The notes under the pieces: generated by a model
What the model was told of the DNA's origin: nothing
Seen by the model: the letters and a program-made list of their open reading frames with translations, nothing else
The model's database searches: none
Translations under genes and position numbers: made by a program
Assembly: GCA_017438975.1 (NCBI GenBank)
Contig: JAFRUH010000023.1
Span: 62,001-126,000 of the forward strand
Direction: 5' to 3'
Length of the DNA stretch: 64,000 nucleotides
Origin: Bacteroidales bacterium
GTDB lineage: Bacteria; Bacteroidota; Bacteroidia; Bacteroidales; UBA932
Part shown: positions 25,993-35,486 of the stretch, in pieces
How the letters are laid out: every line of letters begins with the position of its first letter
Numbering within the stretch: the stretch's first letter is position 1

Positions 25993-28677
25993 TTAAAAGG
26001 CCAATGGTTCAAAAACAAAGCCCCACGGTTCCAGTTTGTATTTGGTGCCGTCAGCAAGTTTGACCCTTACCTTCTTATCGGAGAAATTCCCGACAAAGAT
26101 CACATCCTGCGAGACCCCGTCATGGCGTTTGAAGGAGATGACGGACTTAGGCTGGTCATTGTCGATCCAGACCGTTTCGCCGCGGGTCAGGGCGCTGTAG
26201 GTCTTCCGCATCGCCGACCAGGCCTTGATGTTCGCCGACCGCTCTGCGGCACGGGGTTTCACCGTTTCTTCCTTCCAGTTGATCCAGTGGTCCTTATGAC
26301 GGTAGAACGAGACGTACTTATCATAGCAGACCTCTTCCCCGTTGAACAGGAAAGGTACCCCGTCGACAGCGAAGGTGTAAGCCATGGCCAGGGTGCAGCG
26401 CTCGTAGCCCCAAAGCCTCTCGTGCCGGTCCTCGGGAGCCGCTTTCGTCGCGATGTCGTGGTTGTCCAGCATGTTCCAGAGGAGGGTTCCCTTCGGATAC
26501 GTTGCCGTGAACTTTTCATGGGCCGCCCGGATCGTCGACGCGTCACATTCCTCCGGTTTCTGCACGCTCAGTTTCATCAGTTTCCGCACCGAATCGCAGA
26601 CCGGCCAGCCGTAGTCGGCGTTGAAGGCATAGAGCGTATTCCCGGGATTCCTCCCTTCCGCGACCATCACGAAGTCCGGGTTCATGACATCGACGACCGT
26701 GCGGGCCTCTTCCCAGAAGTCCAGCGGTATCTGGTCGGCCACGTCCAGCCTGAAGCCGTCCACATTGTAATCAGCGATGTAATAGTACATGATCGACCGC
26801 ATGTATGCGCGGGTGTCCTGGCGACCGAAATCGAAGACGGGGAAATTCCAGCGGGTCAGTTTCATGGTGCCGTCCGGATTGTACTGGAAGTACTCCGGGT
26901 GCTGCTTCAGGACCCGGGCGGTCGGGCCGCAATGGGCGAAAACGAGGTCCAAGATGACATGCATCCCCAGTTGATGGGCATGTTCCACGAAGTCCTTGAG
27001 ATCCCGGTCGGTACCGTACTCGGGGTCGACATGGAAATAATCCGAGGCGCGGTAGGGGTTCCGGGGCTCGTTGAACCCGGATTTAACCTGCCACGGGGCC
27101 CATTTGCTCTGGTCCATGTCGGCATCCGCCTCGTTGACGGGCAGCAGATAGACGGTGTTGATCCCGATCGAGCGCAGCCGTTCCAGTTCGGCCTCGGCGC
27201 CTTTCAGGGTTCCCTGCTCGCTCATGGTACGGGGGATGATTTGGTAGGAAACGCCCTCCCGGAACCAATCCGGAGTTTCGCGGGCCTTCCCGGCCTCATT
27301 CAGGGCCTTGGACCGGGGTCCGAAAACGAATCCCCAGGGCTTCAGCATACATTTCGTGCCGTCGGCGAGGGTAACCCGGACCAGCTTCCATGAGAAGTTT
27401 CCGATAAAGAGGACGTCCTCCGAAACCCCGTCATGACGCTTGAACGAGACGACCGCCTTCGGCTGGTCGTTGTCAATCCAGATGGTTTCCCCGTCCGTCA
27501 GGGCGCTGTAGTTCTTCCGCATCGCGACCCAGGCCTTGATATTGGCCTTGCGTTCGACGGCATGGGGCGTATCCAGGTAGGCCTTCCAGTCGATCCAGCA
27601 GTCCTTGTGGCCGAAGAGCGAGACCCGCTTGTCATAACAGACCTCTTCCCCGCTGAAAAGGAACGGAACTCCGTCTAGGGCGAAATCGAAGGCCTGTCCC
27701 AGGGTGCAGCGGTCATATCCCCGGAATTTTTCAAACCGGTTATGCATGCAATCCGTGGAGCGGTCGTGGTTGTCGTAGAAGTTCCAGAGAAGGGTTCCTT
27801 TCGGACAACGGGCGAAATACTCCTCATGGGCCTTCCGGATAAGCGAGGCGTCGCATTTGTCCGGCGCTACGACGCTGTTCCGCAGCAGGACGTTGACGGC
27901 GTCGAGACAGACGGGCCAGTTGTAATTGGCGTCAAAGGCATAGAGCGTATTCTCCGGTTTCCTTCCCTCGGCGACCAGGACGATGCCCGGACGGAACTCG
28001 TCCAGCGCCTTTCGGGCCTCCTCCCAGAAATCCAGCGGAATCCCGTCGGCGACATCCAGCCGGAAGCCGTCGGCGCCGAAATCCCGGACATAATAAAGCA
28101 TGATTCCCTTGAAGAACTCCCGGGTTTCCTGCCGCGAGAAATCAAAGATCGGGAAACGCCACGGGCCGTTCTTCACACTGCCGTCCTCGTTGTGCTGGAA
28201 GTATTCCGGATGCTCCCTGACGACCCCCGCACCCGGCCCGCAATGGAGGAACACGAGATCCAGCAGGACTTTCTGGCCGATGCGATGGGCATGGTTGATA
28301 AAGTCCTTGAGGTCCTGATCGGTGCCGTACTCCGGATCGACATGGAAATAGTCCCCGGCCCGGTAGGGATTCCGGGGATCGTCGAATCCGGACTTGATCT
28401 GGCGCGGGCTCCAGTAAGCCCGGTCCATATCCGTGTCGGCGACATTGACCGGCAGGAGATAGACCGTGTTGACCCCAAGGTCCAGGAGGCGTTCCAGATG
28501 GGCTTCGGCCCCCTTCAGGGTTCCTTCCTCGCTCATGCAGCGGGGCATCACCTGGTAGGTCAGACCCTTCCGGAACCATTCCGGGGTCTCACGGGCGGAC
28601 CGATCGCGGAAGGTCTGCGCCGACAGGAAAGACGGCACCGCCAGCAGGATGGCGAAAAGCAATGAGAATCGTTTCAT
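25993..28677 (-). CDS. Double-domain GH13 alpha-amylase family enzyme
   Basis: An 894-residue protein from ATG 28677 (MKRFSLLFAILLAVPSFL signal peptide); the open frame extends upstream but without a signal. It contains two complete GH13 enzymes in tandem (about 30-455 and 465-894), each with GFRLDVAD, VAEGR and DNHD motifs and its own C-terminal beta domain, joined by the short linker GPRSKALNEAGK. The second copy has lost its signal peptide and fused in frame. The C-terminal end of domain two is identical in protein to the single GH13 gene at 24469. Both active sites look intact. Confidence 0.88.
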   Translation of the reverse strand: MKRFSLLFAILLAVPSFLSAQTFRDRSARETPEWFRKGLTYQVMPRCMSEEGTLKGAEAHLERLLDLGVNTVYLLPVNVADTDMDRAYWSPRQIKSGFDDPRNPYRAGDYFHVDPEYGTDQDLKDFINHAHRIGQKVLLDLVFLHCGPGAGVVREHPEYFQHNEDGSVKNGPWRFPIFDFSRQETREFFKGIMLYYVRDFGADGFRLDVADGIPLDFWEEARKALDEFRPGIVLVAEGRKPENTLYAFDANYNWPVCLDAVNVLLRNSVVAPDKCDASLIRKAHEEYFARCPKGTLLWNFYDNHDRSTDCMHNRFEKFRGYDRCTLGQAFDFALDGVPFLFSGEEVCYDKRVSLFGHKDCWIDWKAYLDTPHAVERKANIKAWVAMRKNYSALTDGETIWIDNDQPKAVVSFKRHDGVSEDVLFIGNFSWKLVRVTLADGTKCMLKPWGFVFGPRSKALNEAGKARETPDWFREGVSYQIIPRTMSEQGTLKGAEAELERLRSIGINTVYLLPVNEADADMDQSKWAPWQVKSGFNEPRNPYRASDYFHVDPEYGTDRDLKDFVEHAHQLGMHVILDLVFAHCGPTARVLKQHPEYFQYNPDGTMKLTRWNFPVFDFGRQDTRAYMRSIMYYYIADYNVDGFRLDVADQIPLDFWEEARTVVDVMNPDFVMVAEGRNPGNTLYAFNADYGWPVCDSVRKLMKLSVQKPEECDASTIRAAHEKFTATYPKGTLLWNMLDNHDIATKAAPEDRHERLWGYERCTLAMAYTFAVDGVPFLFNGEEVCYDKYVSFYRHKDHWINWKEETVKPRAAERSANIKAWSAMRKTYSALTRGETVWIDNDQPKSVISFKRHDGVSQDVIFVGNFSDKKVRVKLADGTKYKLEPWGFVFEPLAF

Positions 28678-28697
28678 GATCATGGATATTGGTTCTG

Positions 28698-28970
28698 TTA
28701 AGGATAACTTGGTTCGGGATGGTGCTCCGGATTCCTGATATCGTAATAATACAGGCCGATGCCGTCCATCCATTCATATACGTTTTCCAGCCTTCCGAGA
28801 AAGTCCGGATAGTCCCGCCGCTCCGTCCAGGCCGCTTCGGCGAAGGCGAAAAGGCGCGGGTAGGTCATGAAATCCAGCCGGTCGAAAGGACGATCCGACA
28901 TGCGGGCCTCCTTCGGCGCCGGAATAACGGGCAGCAGCAGGCTGATTGCGAAGACAAGAAGCGGATTCAT
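28698..28970 (-). pseudogene. Internally deleted GH20 beta-hexosaminidase remnant
   Basis: A 90-residue open frame. The first 22 residues (signal peptide, then PVIPAPKE) match the start of the N-terminal domain of GH20 enzymes. Residues about 30-85 (FMTYPRLFAFAEAAWTERR and DYPDFLGRLENVYEWMDG) match the extreme C-terminus of the GH20 barrel. Everything between, including the catalytic Asp-Glu pair, is missing, so it cannot be an active hexosaminidase. The join is in frame, and the start lies two bases after the DUF6259 stop, as expected for an operon gene. It could still yield a short secreted peptide. Confidence 0.75.
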
Positions 28971-28972
28971 GG

Positions 28973-31060
28973 CTATTTTTCAAAGATTAGCAGCCGGATG
29001 CTCTGGGCGGGCAGGTCTCCTTCCGCCGGGGTGCCTTCGGGAGCGTCCGACGCAACCGGTTTCCAGCCCTTGTCCGGTGTAACGGTGAAGGAGGCCGGAG
29101 CTTCGTCCGAGACGTTCCAGACGACGACTCCCATCTGATTCCCGAAGACGAAGGAGCGGGCGAGGACATGCGGGGCCTCCGTCGAGAGCGTGAACCCGTT
29201 GTCCGAAGTGAAATCGCCGACATAGAGAAGGTCCTCGTATTTCCGGCGGAAATCTAGCACGGCCTTGCTGTAGGCGACAATCTCATCCGGATCCTGGTCC
29301 TTCATCCGCGAATAGGAAGGAGGACTCATGATATCTTGATATTCAGATTTTTCCGGAATGACGCCCTCAACCAGGTAACGCTTGTCCGGTGCATATCGGC
29401 ACTCGATTTCGTGCTTGTAGCCGAAAGCCGTGCTGAAATTAAGGCTGCCCCGGGTTGTAGCGGGATTGCTGTCCCGGACCGTACCGTCCCCTTCCGGGAA
29501 GGTATAGCGGAACATATCGGGGAAGATCGAGAAGAATCCGTCGTCATCCAGCAGGTCCCGGATATTGGCCGGGTTCGTGCAGGCGATCGAGGTCGGGGAA
29601 TAGCCGTGGAACATGCCGACCCCGTTCAGTTCGCAGTCCGCGATGCCCTCGGTGATGACGAGGAACTCCGGATTCAGCTTTTTCATCTCGGCCGAGATCC
29701 ATTCGAGAACCTCCGCCCGGTCGCGTTCATAGACGACCGCCGGGCAGCGGTGGTCATGATTCTCCGCAAAGCACCAGTTCGGTTCCTGGACGCCCAGCTG
29801 GTCGAAAATGATGCCGTCCGCACCCAGGTCATAAGCCTGGCGGGCGAGGCGGAGCAGGCGGTTCCGCCAGACCTCGGTCTGGTAGCAGCCGAGACCGAAG
29901 TCGCGGGGGCCTGCGCTACGATACTTCCAGAAACGGGAATGCCAGAGTTTTCCGTTCGGATTGACCACGGAAATGAACTGTCCCGTATCGGGCCAGAATT
30001 GGGTCCCGTTCTGATCAATGAGCTGGCCGTTGGCGTAGACGGTCACCCGTTTCCCGCGCTCATGAATCTTCCGGATGGACTCCATCAGGGCCTCCCGGCC
30101 GCCCATCCTGGGATCGACGACATAGTCGGGATAGAACCGGTCGTGGCCGCCTTCGGTCCATCCGAACAGGGACACGATATCGATGCCGCGGCGCTCCGAC
30201 TGGTCCAGGAGGACCGTCCCGACCTCGGGATAGGGCCACATGAGCTCGTCGTTCTGCTGGCGGAGAATCGTCAGAAGCCAGCCGGAATTCTTCCGGATCC
30301 ACTCGGACTTCTCCTGCAGCGGACGGACCGAAAGGTACCATTTCCGATAGGTTTCGGAGCCGGTCTTCCAGGAACCCTGCGTATGCGCGAACCGGGTCTC
30401 AGGACCGTTCCAGGTCTCTCCCGGGAAGCAGACGAAGCGGTTCTCCTGCCGGAAAGCGACCCGCTTCTCCTCCGGGAAGTACTTGAACTGAAATACTTTC
30501 CAGCGGAATTCCGGATCGTGGCTCCCGATATAGAGATTCTCCGTTCCGGAGAAGAACTCTGCCCATTGCATGGTCATGTGCCGGCAGGGATAGGGCCGCC
30601 GATAGGTAAAGCACTTCTCTTCCTTGTTCTCGGTCCATCCGTTCGAGGCCTTGACCTTGGAGAGATCGAAGCGGAAACCCGCCCCTTCCGGAACGAGCAG
30701 CCGCATCTTTTCGACGTCGACGCCGAGATCCGGGCTTTCCGGGCCTGCCAGTTCGATGACGGCCCAGCCCTCCTCCCGGTTGGTCACGGCCGGGGTGACG
30801 GCATGGCATTCCCCGTTGCCTTCATAAATCAGGCGGACTTCCAGGTTCCGTCCTCCGACGGAGGGGAAAGTCACCTCGGTACGCTTTCCATGGCGCTTGA
30901 CAACAGGCGTCCCGGCCTCCGATGAGGGGATGACGACCTGGGTGCGGGCCGTATCGAGGGAAACAATCTTCAGGGCCCAGTCCGCAGCGGGATCGGGTTC
31001 ATAACGGGCCGTGCAGGAGAGCACCGGCAGGCAGGCAAGAAAGAATAACAACTTTTTCAT
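28973..31060 (-). CDS. DUF6259 family lipoprotein, putative glycoside hydrolase (copy 4)
   Basis: A 695-residue lipoprotein from ATG 31060 (MKKLLFFLACLPVLSC, lipobox Cys16). The open frame continues 39 codons upstream into the end of the EEP gene, but only the internal start has a signal peptide. It has the family barrel with GADGIIFDQLG (Phe replaces Tyr of the YDQL motif) and LVITEGIADCE, and the usual C-terminus (DLPAQSIRLLIFEK). Unlike copies 2 and 3 it is followed by a GH20 remnant, not a GH42-like gene. It shares the ARYEPD/KPYEPD motif after the lipidation site with copies 2 and 3. Confidence 0.75.
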   Translation of the reverse strand: MKKLLFFLACLPVLSCTARYEPDPAADWALKIVSLDTARTQVVIPSSEAGTPVVKRHGKRTEVTFPSVGGRNLEVRLIYEGNGECHAVTPAVTNREEGWAVIELAGPESPDLGVDVEKMRLLVPEGAGFRFDLSKVKASNGWTENKEEKCFTYRRPYPCRHMTMQWAEFFSGTENLYIGSHDPEFRWKVFQFKYFPEEKRVAFRQENRFVCFPGETWNGPETRFAHTQGSWKTGSETYRKWYLSVRPLQEKSEWIRKNSGWLLTILRQQNDELMWPYPEVGTVLLDQSERRGIDIVSLFGWTEGGHDRFYPDYVVDPRMGGREALMESIRKIHERGKRVTVYANGQLIDQNGTQFWPDTGQFISVVNPNGKLWHSRFWKYRSAGPRDFGLGCYQTEVWRNRLLRLARQAYDLGADGIIFDQLGVQEPNWCFAENHDHRCPAVVYERDRAEVLEWISAEMKKLNPEFLVITEGIADCELNGVGMFHGYSPTSIACTNPANIRDLLDDDGFFSIFPDMFRYTFPEGDGTVRDSNPATTRGSLNFSTAFGYKHEIECRYAPDKRYLVEGVIPEKSEYQDIMSPPSYSRMKDQDPDEIVAYSKAVLDFRRKYEDLLYVGDFTSDNGFTLSTEAPHVLARSFVFGNQMGVVVWNVSDEAPASFTVTPDKGWKPVASDAPEGTPAEGDLPAQSIRLLIFEK

Positions 31061-31076
31061 ATCACTCGGGATTGAT

Positions 31077-31925
31077 TTACAATTGGAAATCGACCAGGAT
31101 CGGACGGTGGTCCGACGGGTCGTAGAAATAGGGGGTTTTGTGCGGAATCGTCCATTTGTCGAGGACGAATCCGGCATCCACGACCCGGGTCATCATCGAA
31201 GGGGACGCATACATGAAATCGATCCGGGCATTGCCGTAGGTGCTGGAACAGAATGTTCCCGGCCAGGTTTCCGCAATGATATCCAGGAGGTTGGTCTGCC
31301 GCAGGACCACATCCTGGGTAATCAGCACGGTCGAGTCGTCGGCATACCCGTAATACCAGTTGTCTTTCCGGGAACGGGAGTTCATGTCCCCGACGAGGAT
31401 CCAGTCTTCGTTCGCGTACTCCGGATCATTGACCGTATGGTCTATGATATACTGCATCTCGAACCGGCGGTGGTAGTCTCCCTCATGCGCCGCCTTGCTC
31501 GCCTCCTGGGCATCCTCGCCGGTTACGCCGAACCCATACCCCTGCGGCCACATGTGGCAGGTCACGAAATTGATCTTCCGCCCGTTCACCTCAACCTGCT
31601 GGATGGCCGCCCCATGGGCGACCGGTTTCCCGGAAACGTCCGTATCCGTAATTTTCAGGAGGGTGGTGACCGGATACTTCGAAGTGATTTCCTGCGGGAA
31701 ATTGTCCCGCTTGCCGCTCAGGGCATAATAGCTATGTCCATAACGGGCCGCGAGGGCCGGCCAGCCGTCCGGGAGAAAGCGTTCCGCCGTCGGAGCCTTC
31801 ACGACGGAAATCGGGTCCCCGATAGAACCGGCCTCTCCCCCGCCGCCCTCCTCGGGTTCCTTATGGCAGGTAAAACCGACGAGAACAGAAAGAAGGATCG
31901 CAATCGTCCAGGACGCCTTTCTCAT
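31077..31925 (-). CDS. EEP-domain protein missing the N-terminal catalytic segment
   Basis: A 282-residue lipoprotein-like protein (lipobox FTC) of the endonuclease/exonuclease/phosphatase fold. It keeps NFVTCHMWPQG, WILVGDMNSRS (GD-N motif) and DPSDHRPILV. It lacks the first strand (YNI) and the helix with the metal-binding Glu (PDILVLCEG in the EEP gene at 37657). The signal region and a Gly-rich linker are joined straight to the segment PALAARYGHSYYAL, which aligns with the block just after that Glu. It looks like an in-frame deletion in an otherwise intact gene, so activity is doubtful. Related EEP proteins cleave phosphodiesters or phosphoinositides. Confidence 0.72.
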   Translation of the reverse strand: MRKASWTIAILLSVLVGFTCHKEPEEGGGGEAGSIGDPISVVKAPTAERFLPDGWPALAARYGHSYYALSGKRDNFPQEITSKYPVTTLLKITDTDVSGKPVAHGAAIQQVEVNGRKINFVTCHMWPQGYGFGVTGEDAQEASKAAHEGDYHRRFEMQYIIDHTVNDPEYANEDWILVGDMNSRSRKDNWYYGYADDSTVLITQDVVLRQTNLLDIIAETWPGTFCSSTYGNARIDFMYASPSMMTRVVDAGFVLDKWTIPHKTPYFYDPSDHRPILVDFQL

Positions 31926-31938
31926 TATACTTCTTCGT

Positions 31939-33243
31939 TTACAAATAGCTTATCACAACTCTCCCCTTCCGGTCCTTATAGGTAATACGGTATTGTCCCT
32001 TGAATCCCCGGAAACGGATTACGCCATCCTTCGGCGCTTTTTCGGTAAAGGATGTCTTCCATTCATGGTTGATCAGCCCGTCCAGCACCTCATAGGCCGG
32101 TTTGGGGTTCATCTCCTTGTCGAAAAGACCGGAGAAAGAAGGCTCGCCGGGAGCAGCGCCTCCATCCACCAGATTCCACCAGGTAATGCCCGCTACGGAG
32201 GGATGGCTGAACCAGAGACGATAGAAATTGCGGGTCAGTTCTTTCTGGATTTCAAGGCCTCTCGGGGTCTCGTCGGGGGCGCTGATCGTAACTTCGCTGA
32301 TGAAGATCGGACGTCCTATATCGGTCAAACACTCCATCGTCGCCCAAAGCCGTTCCGGCGCCAGGCGTCCGTCATCGGTTCCTTCGGCAATCTTCCGGGA
32401 CTCTTCCGGCCTGAAAATGTGCATCTGGACCCCGACATTGTCCACGCGGATGCCGCGGTCGATCAGGTTCCGGGCAATCTCGACATAGCGCTTGGTCGGT
32501 CCCCAGTGCATGTCGCATTCGTTCATATTGAAGCTCACGTCCTTGGGGAAGTACTGCATGGCCCATTTGAAGGTCTTGTAGGTATAGTCGTCCGGCATGA
32601 GGCCGCGGTTCGCCTGGTCATAGCACTCGTTGACGACATCCCAGTTCTTCACCCGGTTTCCATAGCGCTCCGCCAGGTCCCGGACATGCCGCTCGAACTC
32701 CTTCTCCATGACTTTCCGGTCTTCGGGCATCCAGGTCGGATGGCCCCAGGAACGGATTCCGTAAATGATGGCATGGCCCTTCGTATGAAGGCCCTTGGAC
32801 TCGCAGAAGGCTACGACTGGATCGGTCGGCGGACGGCGGTAGCAGTAGGGACTGTCCGCTGTAAATCGGATCTTTCCCTTCTCAGGTTCCAGTTCTTTCC
32901 AATAGAAAGCGATGGTCGCGGCATTGAACAGGTCCCCGAAGGCATCTTCGTATTTCTTATTTTTCTCCGGCGTATCAAGCTGGCCGAAAAGGAAGATGTT
33001 GCTGCCGAAAAGGAAGTCATGGGAGATCTGCTCGACAGTCACGGTGGTTCCGGGCTTGACATTTTCCAGGAAGATTTCCATATCGGCCTTGCGGTATCGG
33101 TCGATCCTCTGGTCGATGGCATTCTGGAGACTGTCGTTCCAGGTTTTGTAGAAGGCCTCGCTCATCGCGGGATTCTTATCCTGAGCTACGGTGCCGGTTC
33201 CCAGCAGGAGGAGAGCTCCGGCAACCAGAATCATTCTTCTCAT
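31939..33243 (-). CDS. GH10 endo-beta-1,4-xylanase (copy 1)
   Basis: A 434-residue secreted xylanase from ATG 33243 (MRRMILVAGALLLLG signal peptide); an upstream in-frame ATG at 33276 lacks a good signal. GH10 barrel motifs: HDFLFGSNIFLFGQ, KGHAIIYG, the acid/base Glu in WDVVNECYD (near 204) and the nucleophile Glu in FISEVTI (near 314). A small C-terminal beta domain (RFRGFKGQYRITY) matches the second GH10 at 54521. It follows a GH-A gene, the order also seen near 54521-59850, and appears to belong to a duplicated and decayed block. Confidence 0.9.
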   Translation of the reverse strand: MRRMILVAGALLLLGTGTVAQDKNPAMSEAFYKTWNDSLQNAIDQRIDRYRKADMEIFLENVKPGTTVTVEQISHDFLFGSNIFLFGQLDTPEKNKKYEDAFGDLFNAATIAFYWKELEPEKGKIRFTADSPYCYRRPPTDPVVAFCESKGLHTKGHAIIYGIRSWGHPTWMPEDRKVMEKEFERHVRDLAERYGNRVKNWDVVNECYDQANRGLMPDDYTYKTFKWAMQYFPKDVSFNMNECDMHWGPTKRYVEIARNLIDRGIRVDNVGVQMHIFRPEESRKIAEGTDDGRLAPERLWATMECLTDIGRPIFISEVTISAPDETPRGLEIQKELTRNFYRLWFSHPSVAGITWWNLVDGGAAPGEPSFSGLFDKEMNPKPAYEVLDGLINHEWKTSFTEKAPKDGVIRFRGFKGQYRITYKDRKGRVVISYL

Positions 33244-33279
33244 CTTGATAAAGTCAATGAAAACACTCATATTCAATTA

Positions 33280-35328
33280 TTATCGCACACGGATCTCATA
33301 CCAGACGGTCTTGTACTCGGGACCGATCTCGATCTGGGCGCAGCCGTCGTCGGCCTTCTTCACCTTGACCCTTTTCATCCGTTTGCCGCGCTCGTCGAGA
33401 GCCCAGCAACGCGTCTTACGCGCCTTCGAAGCCAGTTTCACCGTCGCCGGGATGCCCTCTGTCAGCATCGGACCGTGACCCCAGTCCTCATTGCGGGAAT
33501 GGATAATTGTCGAGGGCTTGGAAGGATCCTTCGGGTCAGGTTCGACCGTGAATTTCTGGTCCGTCTGCTTGGTATAGCCGGTTGCAACCAGAAGCGCCGT
33601 GGACTTCTTGGCGAAGCCGTTGGCCTTCTGGCTCACCAGGGACATCGTCGTCCAGCCGAGCTTGGTCTCCCCTACCTGGAAGCTGATTCCGTCGCCCCAG
33701 TCGATGGCCCTCCCGGCCGGGAAACCGCTGAACATTTTGGTGTTATCCGTCCGGACAATGAACATGCTCTGGTCCGGAATCTCATGGTTCCATTCGATCT
33801 GCCCGCCGTCGGAAACCTGGACCGGTCCGACCTTCTCCATCGGGTAAGCCTTGTGCTCCGTCGCTTTGAAATCAACGGCGAAACGGTGCATCATCCGGTG
33901 CTCAAGGAGGAATGTCGTGTCGCTCGCCCAGATCACCTTGTCCGAAACCCGGTTGTTCAGCCGCCGGATCCAGTCCGCCTCGTAATCCTTGCGGGGCATG
34001 TTCAGGACATACTCGTTTTCGGATTCCTTGACATCGGTCCTCAGGAACATGGTTGCACAAGCAATGAAATGGGCCATCGCATCGGTCCGGGCCGCATAAG
34101 TAAAGTTATAGGCCAAGAAATCCGGTTCCTCGTCCGGCTGGTTGTTGTAGGAATGGGCGATCACCCCGTCCCAGCCCTGGAAGGCCGCATAGGCGCGCAG
34201 CATCGGCTGACCCTCGGCCCCGTACACGATCGGGAAGGGATGGTTGTACTCGGAGACCGTAAAAGGCCGGTCCGCCGGGCGGTAGGAGGCGATCCCGGCA
34301 AGCCTGCCGCCCTTCAGGTCGTTGACCATCGGGATATTGTTGATTGCCCATTCATCCTTGTTACCCGATTTGGAAGGATGGCACCAATAGGAGTGGATAT
34401 CGTAATAGTCCATGTCCATGACGGCCCAGGGTGTCGTATAGTCGACCTGGGTCGAAGTAATGGGGACCTTGACGCCCAGTTCCAGGAGCTTTTCCCGCTG
34501 GCGGTTCCAGTGGTTCCGGTCGGCGGCCTCCAGGGTCTCGAGCATCTCCAGTTTCTTTTCCGGAGAAGCCTTGTACAACTCCTTCCGGCTCTGCCAGGCC
34601 GGCTCCCCGTTTGCCGGATCCCAGGATTCCTTGCCTTCCCAGGTCCGGACAATCGCGTTCTCGTTGTTTGTCTCGACCAGCGCCACGGCTGGATCGTCGA
34701 TCCAGGACAGACCGGTGTACGGATTGACATGTGTAAAAAGCTTCTGCGTCAGCTCTATTTCCTTCTGCTGGATTTCCTCGTCGAAACCGTTCCGACCCTT
34801 GAAGGGACGGCCGACCATCAGATTGACATCCAGATAGATACCGTGTTTCTTGAACTGATAGAGCAGGTAGTCGAATTTCTCCTGCTGCTCCGGATCGATG
34901 GTGCACCAGGTACCGTCGTCCACCAGGAGGCCCTTCTCATGGATCAGCCGGAAACGATAGTCCACCAGGTCGAAAAAGTGCAGACGGACGAGGTTGAAGC
35001 CGAAATGGGCCAGCCTTTCCGCCATGCGTTCGGCCTGCTCATGGGAGACCGGGAAACAGGCTCCGCCGACGACATTGACACCGTTGAAACGGATCCGGCC
35101 GGCGTCATTGACGAAATGATTCCCTTCGATCCGGGTAAAACCGTGTTTCCCGGCCGGGGCATCCAGGAGCGAAGAGAAATCCGTAGCACCCCGCGCCATG
35201 TCATAAGAGATTACAAAGGGGAACAAGCCTTCGTCTGAGGGGACGATACCCACGCGGGGTGTTTCTTGCGCAATCCCCTGGGCGAGAAAGGCCAGCGTGG
35301 CGAAAATGAGGATAAATACTTTTTTCAT
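33280..35328 (-). CDS. Clan GH-A glycoside hydrolase, family not assigned (copy 1)
   Basis: A 682-residue secreted enzyme with a signal peptide (MKKVFILIFATLAFLAQG). The N-terminal barrel has VETNNENA (acid/base Glu near 220) and FTVSEYNHPFP (nucleophile Glu near 361), the standard strand 4 and strand 7 positions of clan GH-A. A C-terminal region of beta domains (about 450-682) ends TVWYEIRVR. It is a clear paralogue of the gene at 57808. I cannot place it in a numbered family; GH5-like is a guess. It is the first gene behind the captured promoter at 35487-35517, after a leader containing a dehydratase relic. Confidence 0.75.
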   Translation of the reverse strand: MKKVFILIFATLAFLAQGIAQETPRVGIVPSDEGLFPFVISYDMARGATDFSSLLDAPAGKHGFTRIEGNHFVNDAGRIRFNGVNVVGGACFPVSHEQAERMAERLAHFGFNLVRLHFFDLVDYRFRLIHEKGLLVDDGTWCTIDPEQQEKFDYLLYQFKKHGIYLDVNLMVGRPFKGRNGFDEEIQQKEIELTQKLFTHVNPYTGLSWIDDPAVALVETNNENAIVRTWEGKESWDPANGEPAWQSRKELYKASPEKKLEMLETLEAADRNHWNRQREKLLELGVKVPITSTQVDYTTPWAVMDMDYYDIHSYWCHPSKSGNKDEWAINNIPMVNDLKGGRLAGIASYRPADRPFTVSEYNHPFPIVYGAEGQPMLRAYAAFQGWDGVIAHSYNNQPDEEPDFLAYNFTYAARTDAMAHFIACATMFLRTDVKESENEYVLNMPRKDYEADWIRRLNNRVSDKVIWASDTTFLLEHRMMHRFAVDFKATEHKAYPMEKVGPVQVSDGGQIEWNHEIPDQSMFIVRTDNTKMFSGFPAGRAIDWGDGISFQVGETKLGWTTMSLVSQKANGFAKKSTALLVATGYTKQTDQKFTVEPDPKDPSKPSTIIHSRNEDWGHGPMLTEGIPATVKLASKARKTRCWALDERGKRMKRVKVKKADDGCAQIEIGPEYKTVWYEIRVR

Positions 35329-35343
35329 AAAGATTGAGAGAAA

Positions 35344-35460
35344 TGTTTTATCTTATGGGACAGTAGGTCTACATTGCAGGGATTCCCTTCGACATCGGTA
35401 AAACTCATTATCGATGATCCGAAGAGTGAAAGAATCGTCGGACGTGTTCCTGATATAATG
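35344..35460 (-). pseudogene. Relic of the 5' end of the sugar-acid dehydratase gene
   Basis: On the minus strand, 35455-35395 aligns codon by codon with the first 20 codons of the dehydratase at 61975 (shared CTTCGGATCA-CGAT block), but the ATG has become AGG. The stretch 35388-35344 then aligns with a later part of the same gene (shared CCTGCAATGT and AAGATAAAACA), so about 125 bases are missing in between. Homology continues upstream through the promoter to about 35590. It is noncoding now and forms the leader of the GH-A gene at 33280. Confidence 0.8.
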
Positions 35461-35486
35461 GATTTTAATTATAATGGTCGCTATGA

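Noticed and set aside
28678-28773. N-terminal extension of the double GH13 protein
   Set aside because: It overlaps the GH20 remnant and lacks a signal peptide; ATG 28677 starts an ordinary signal peptide.
31993-35238. A very long open frame on the plus strand
   Set aside because: It is exactly opposite two well-supported genes (GH10 and GH-A). GC-rich codon use suppresses stops on the opposite strand, and the translation has no recognisable domain.
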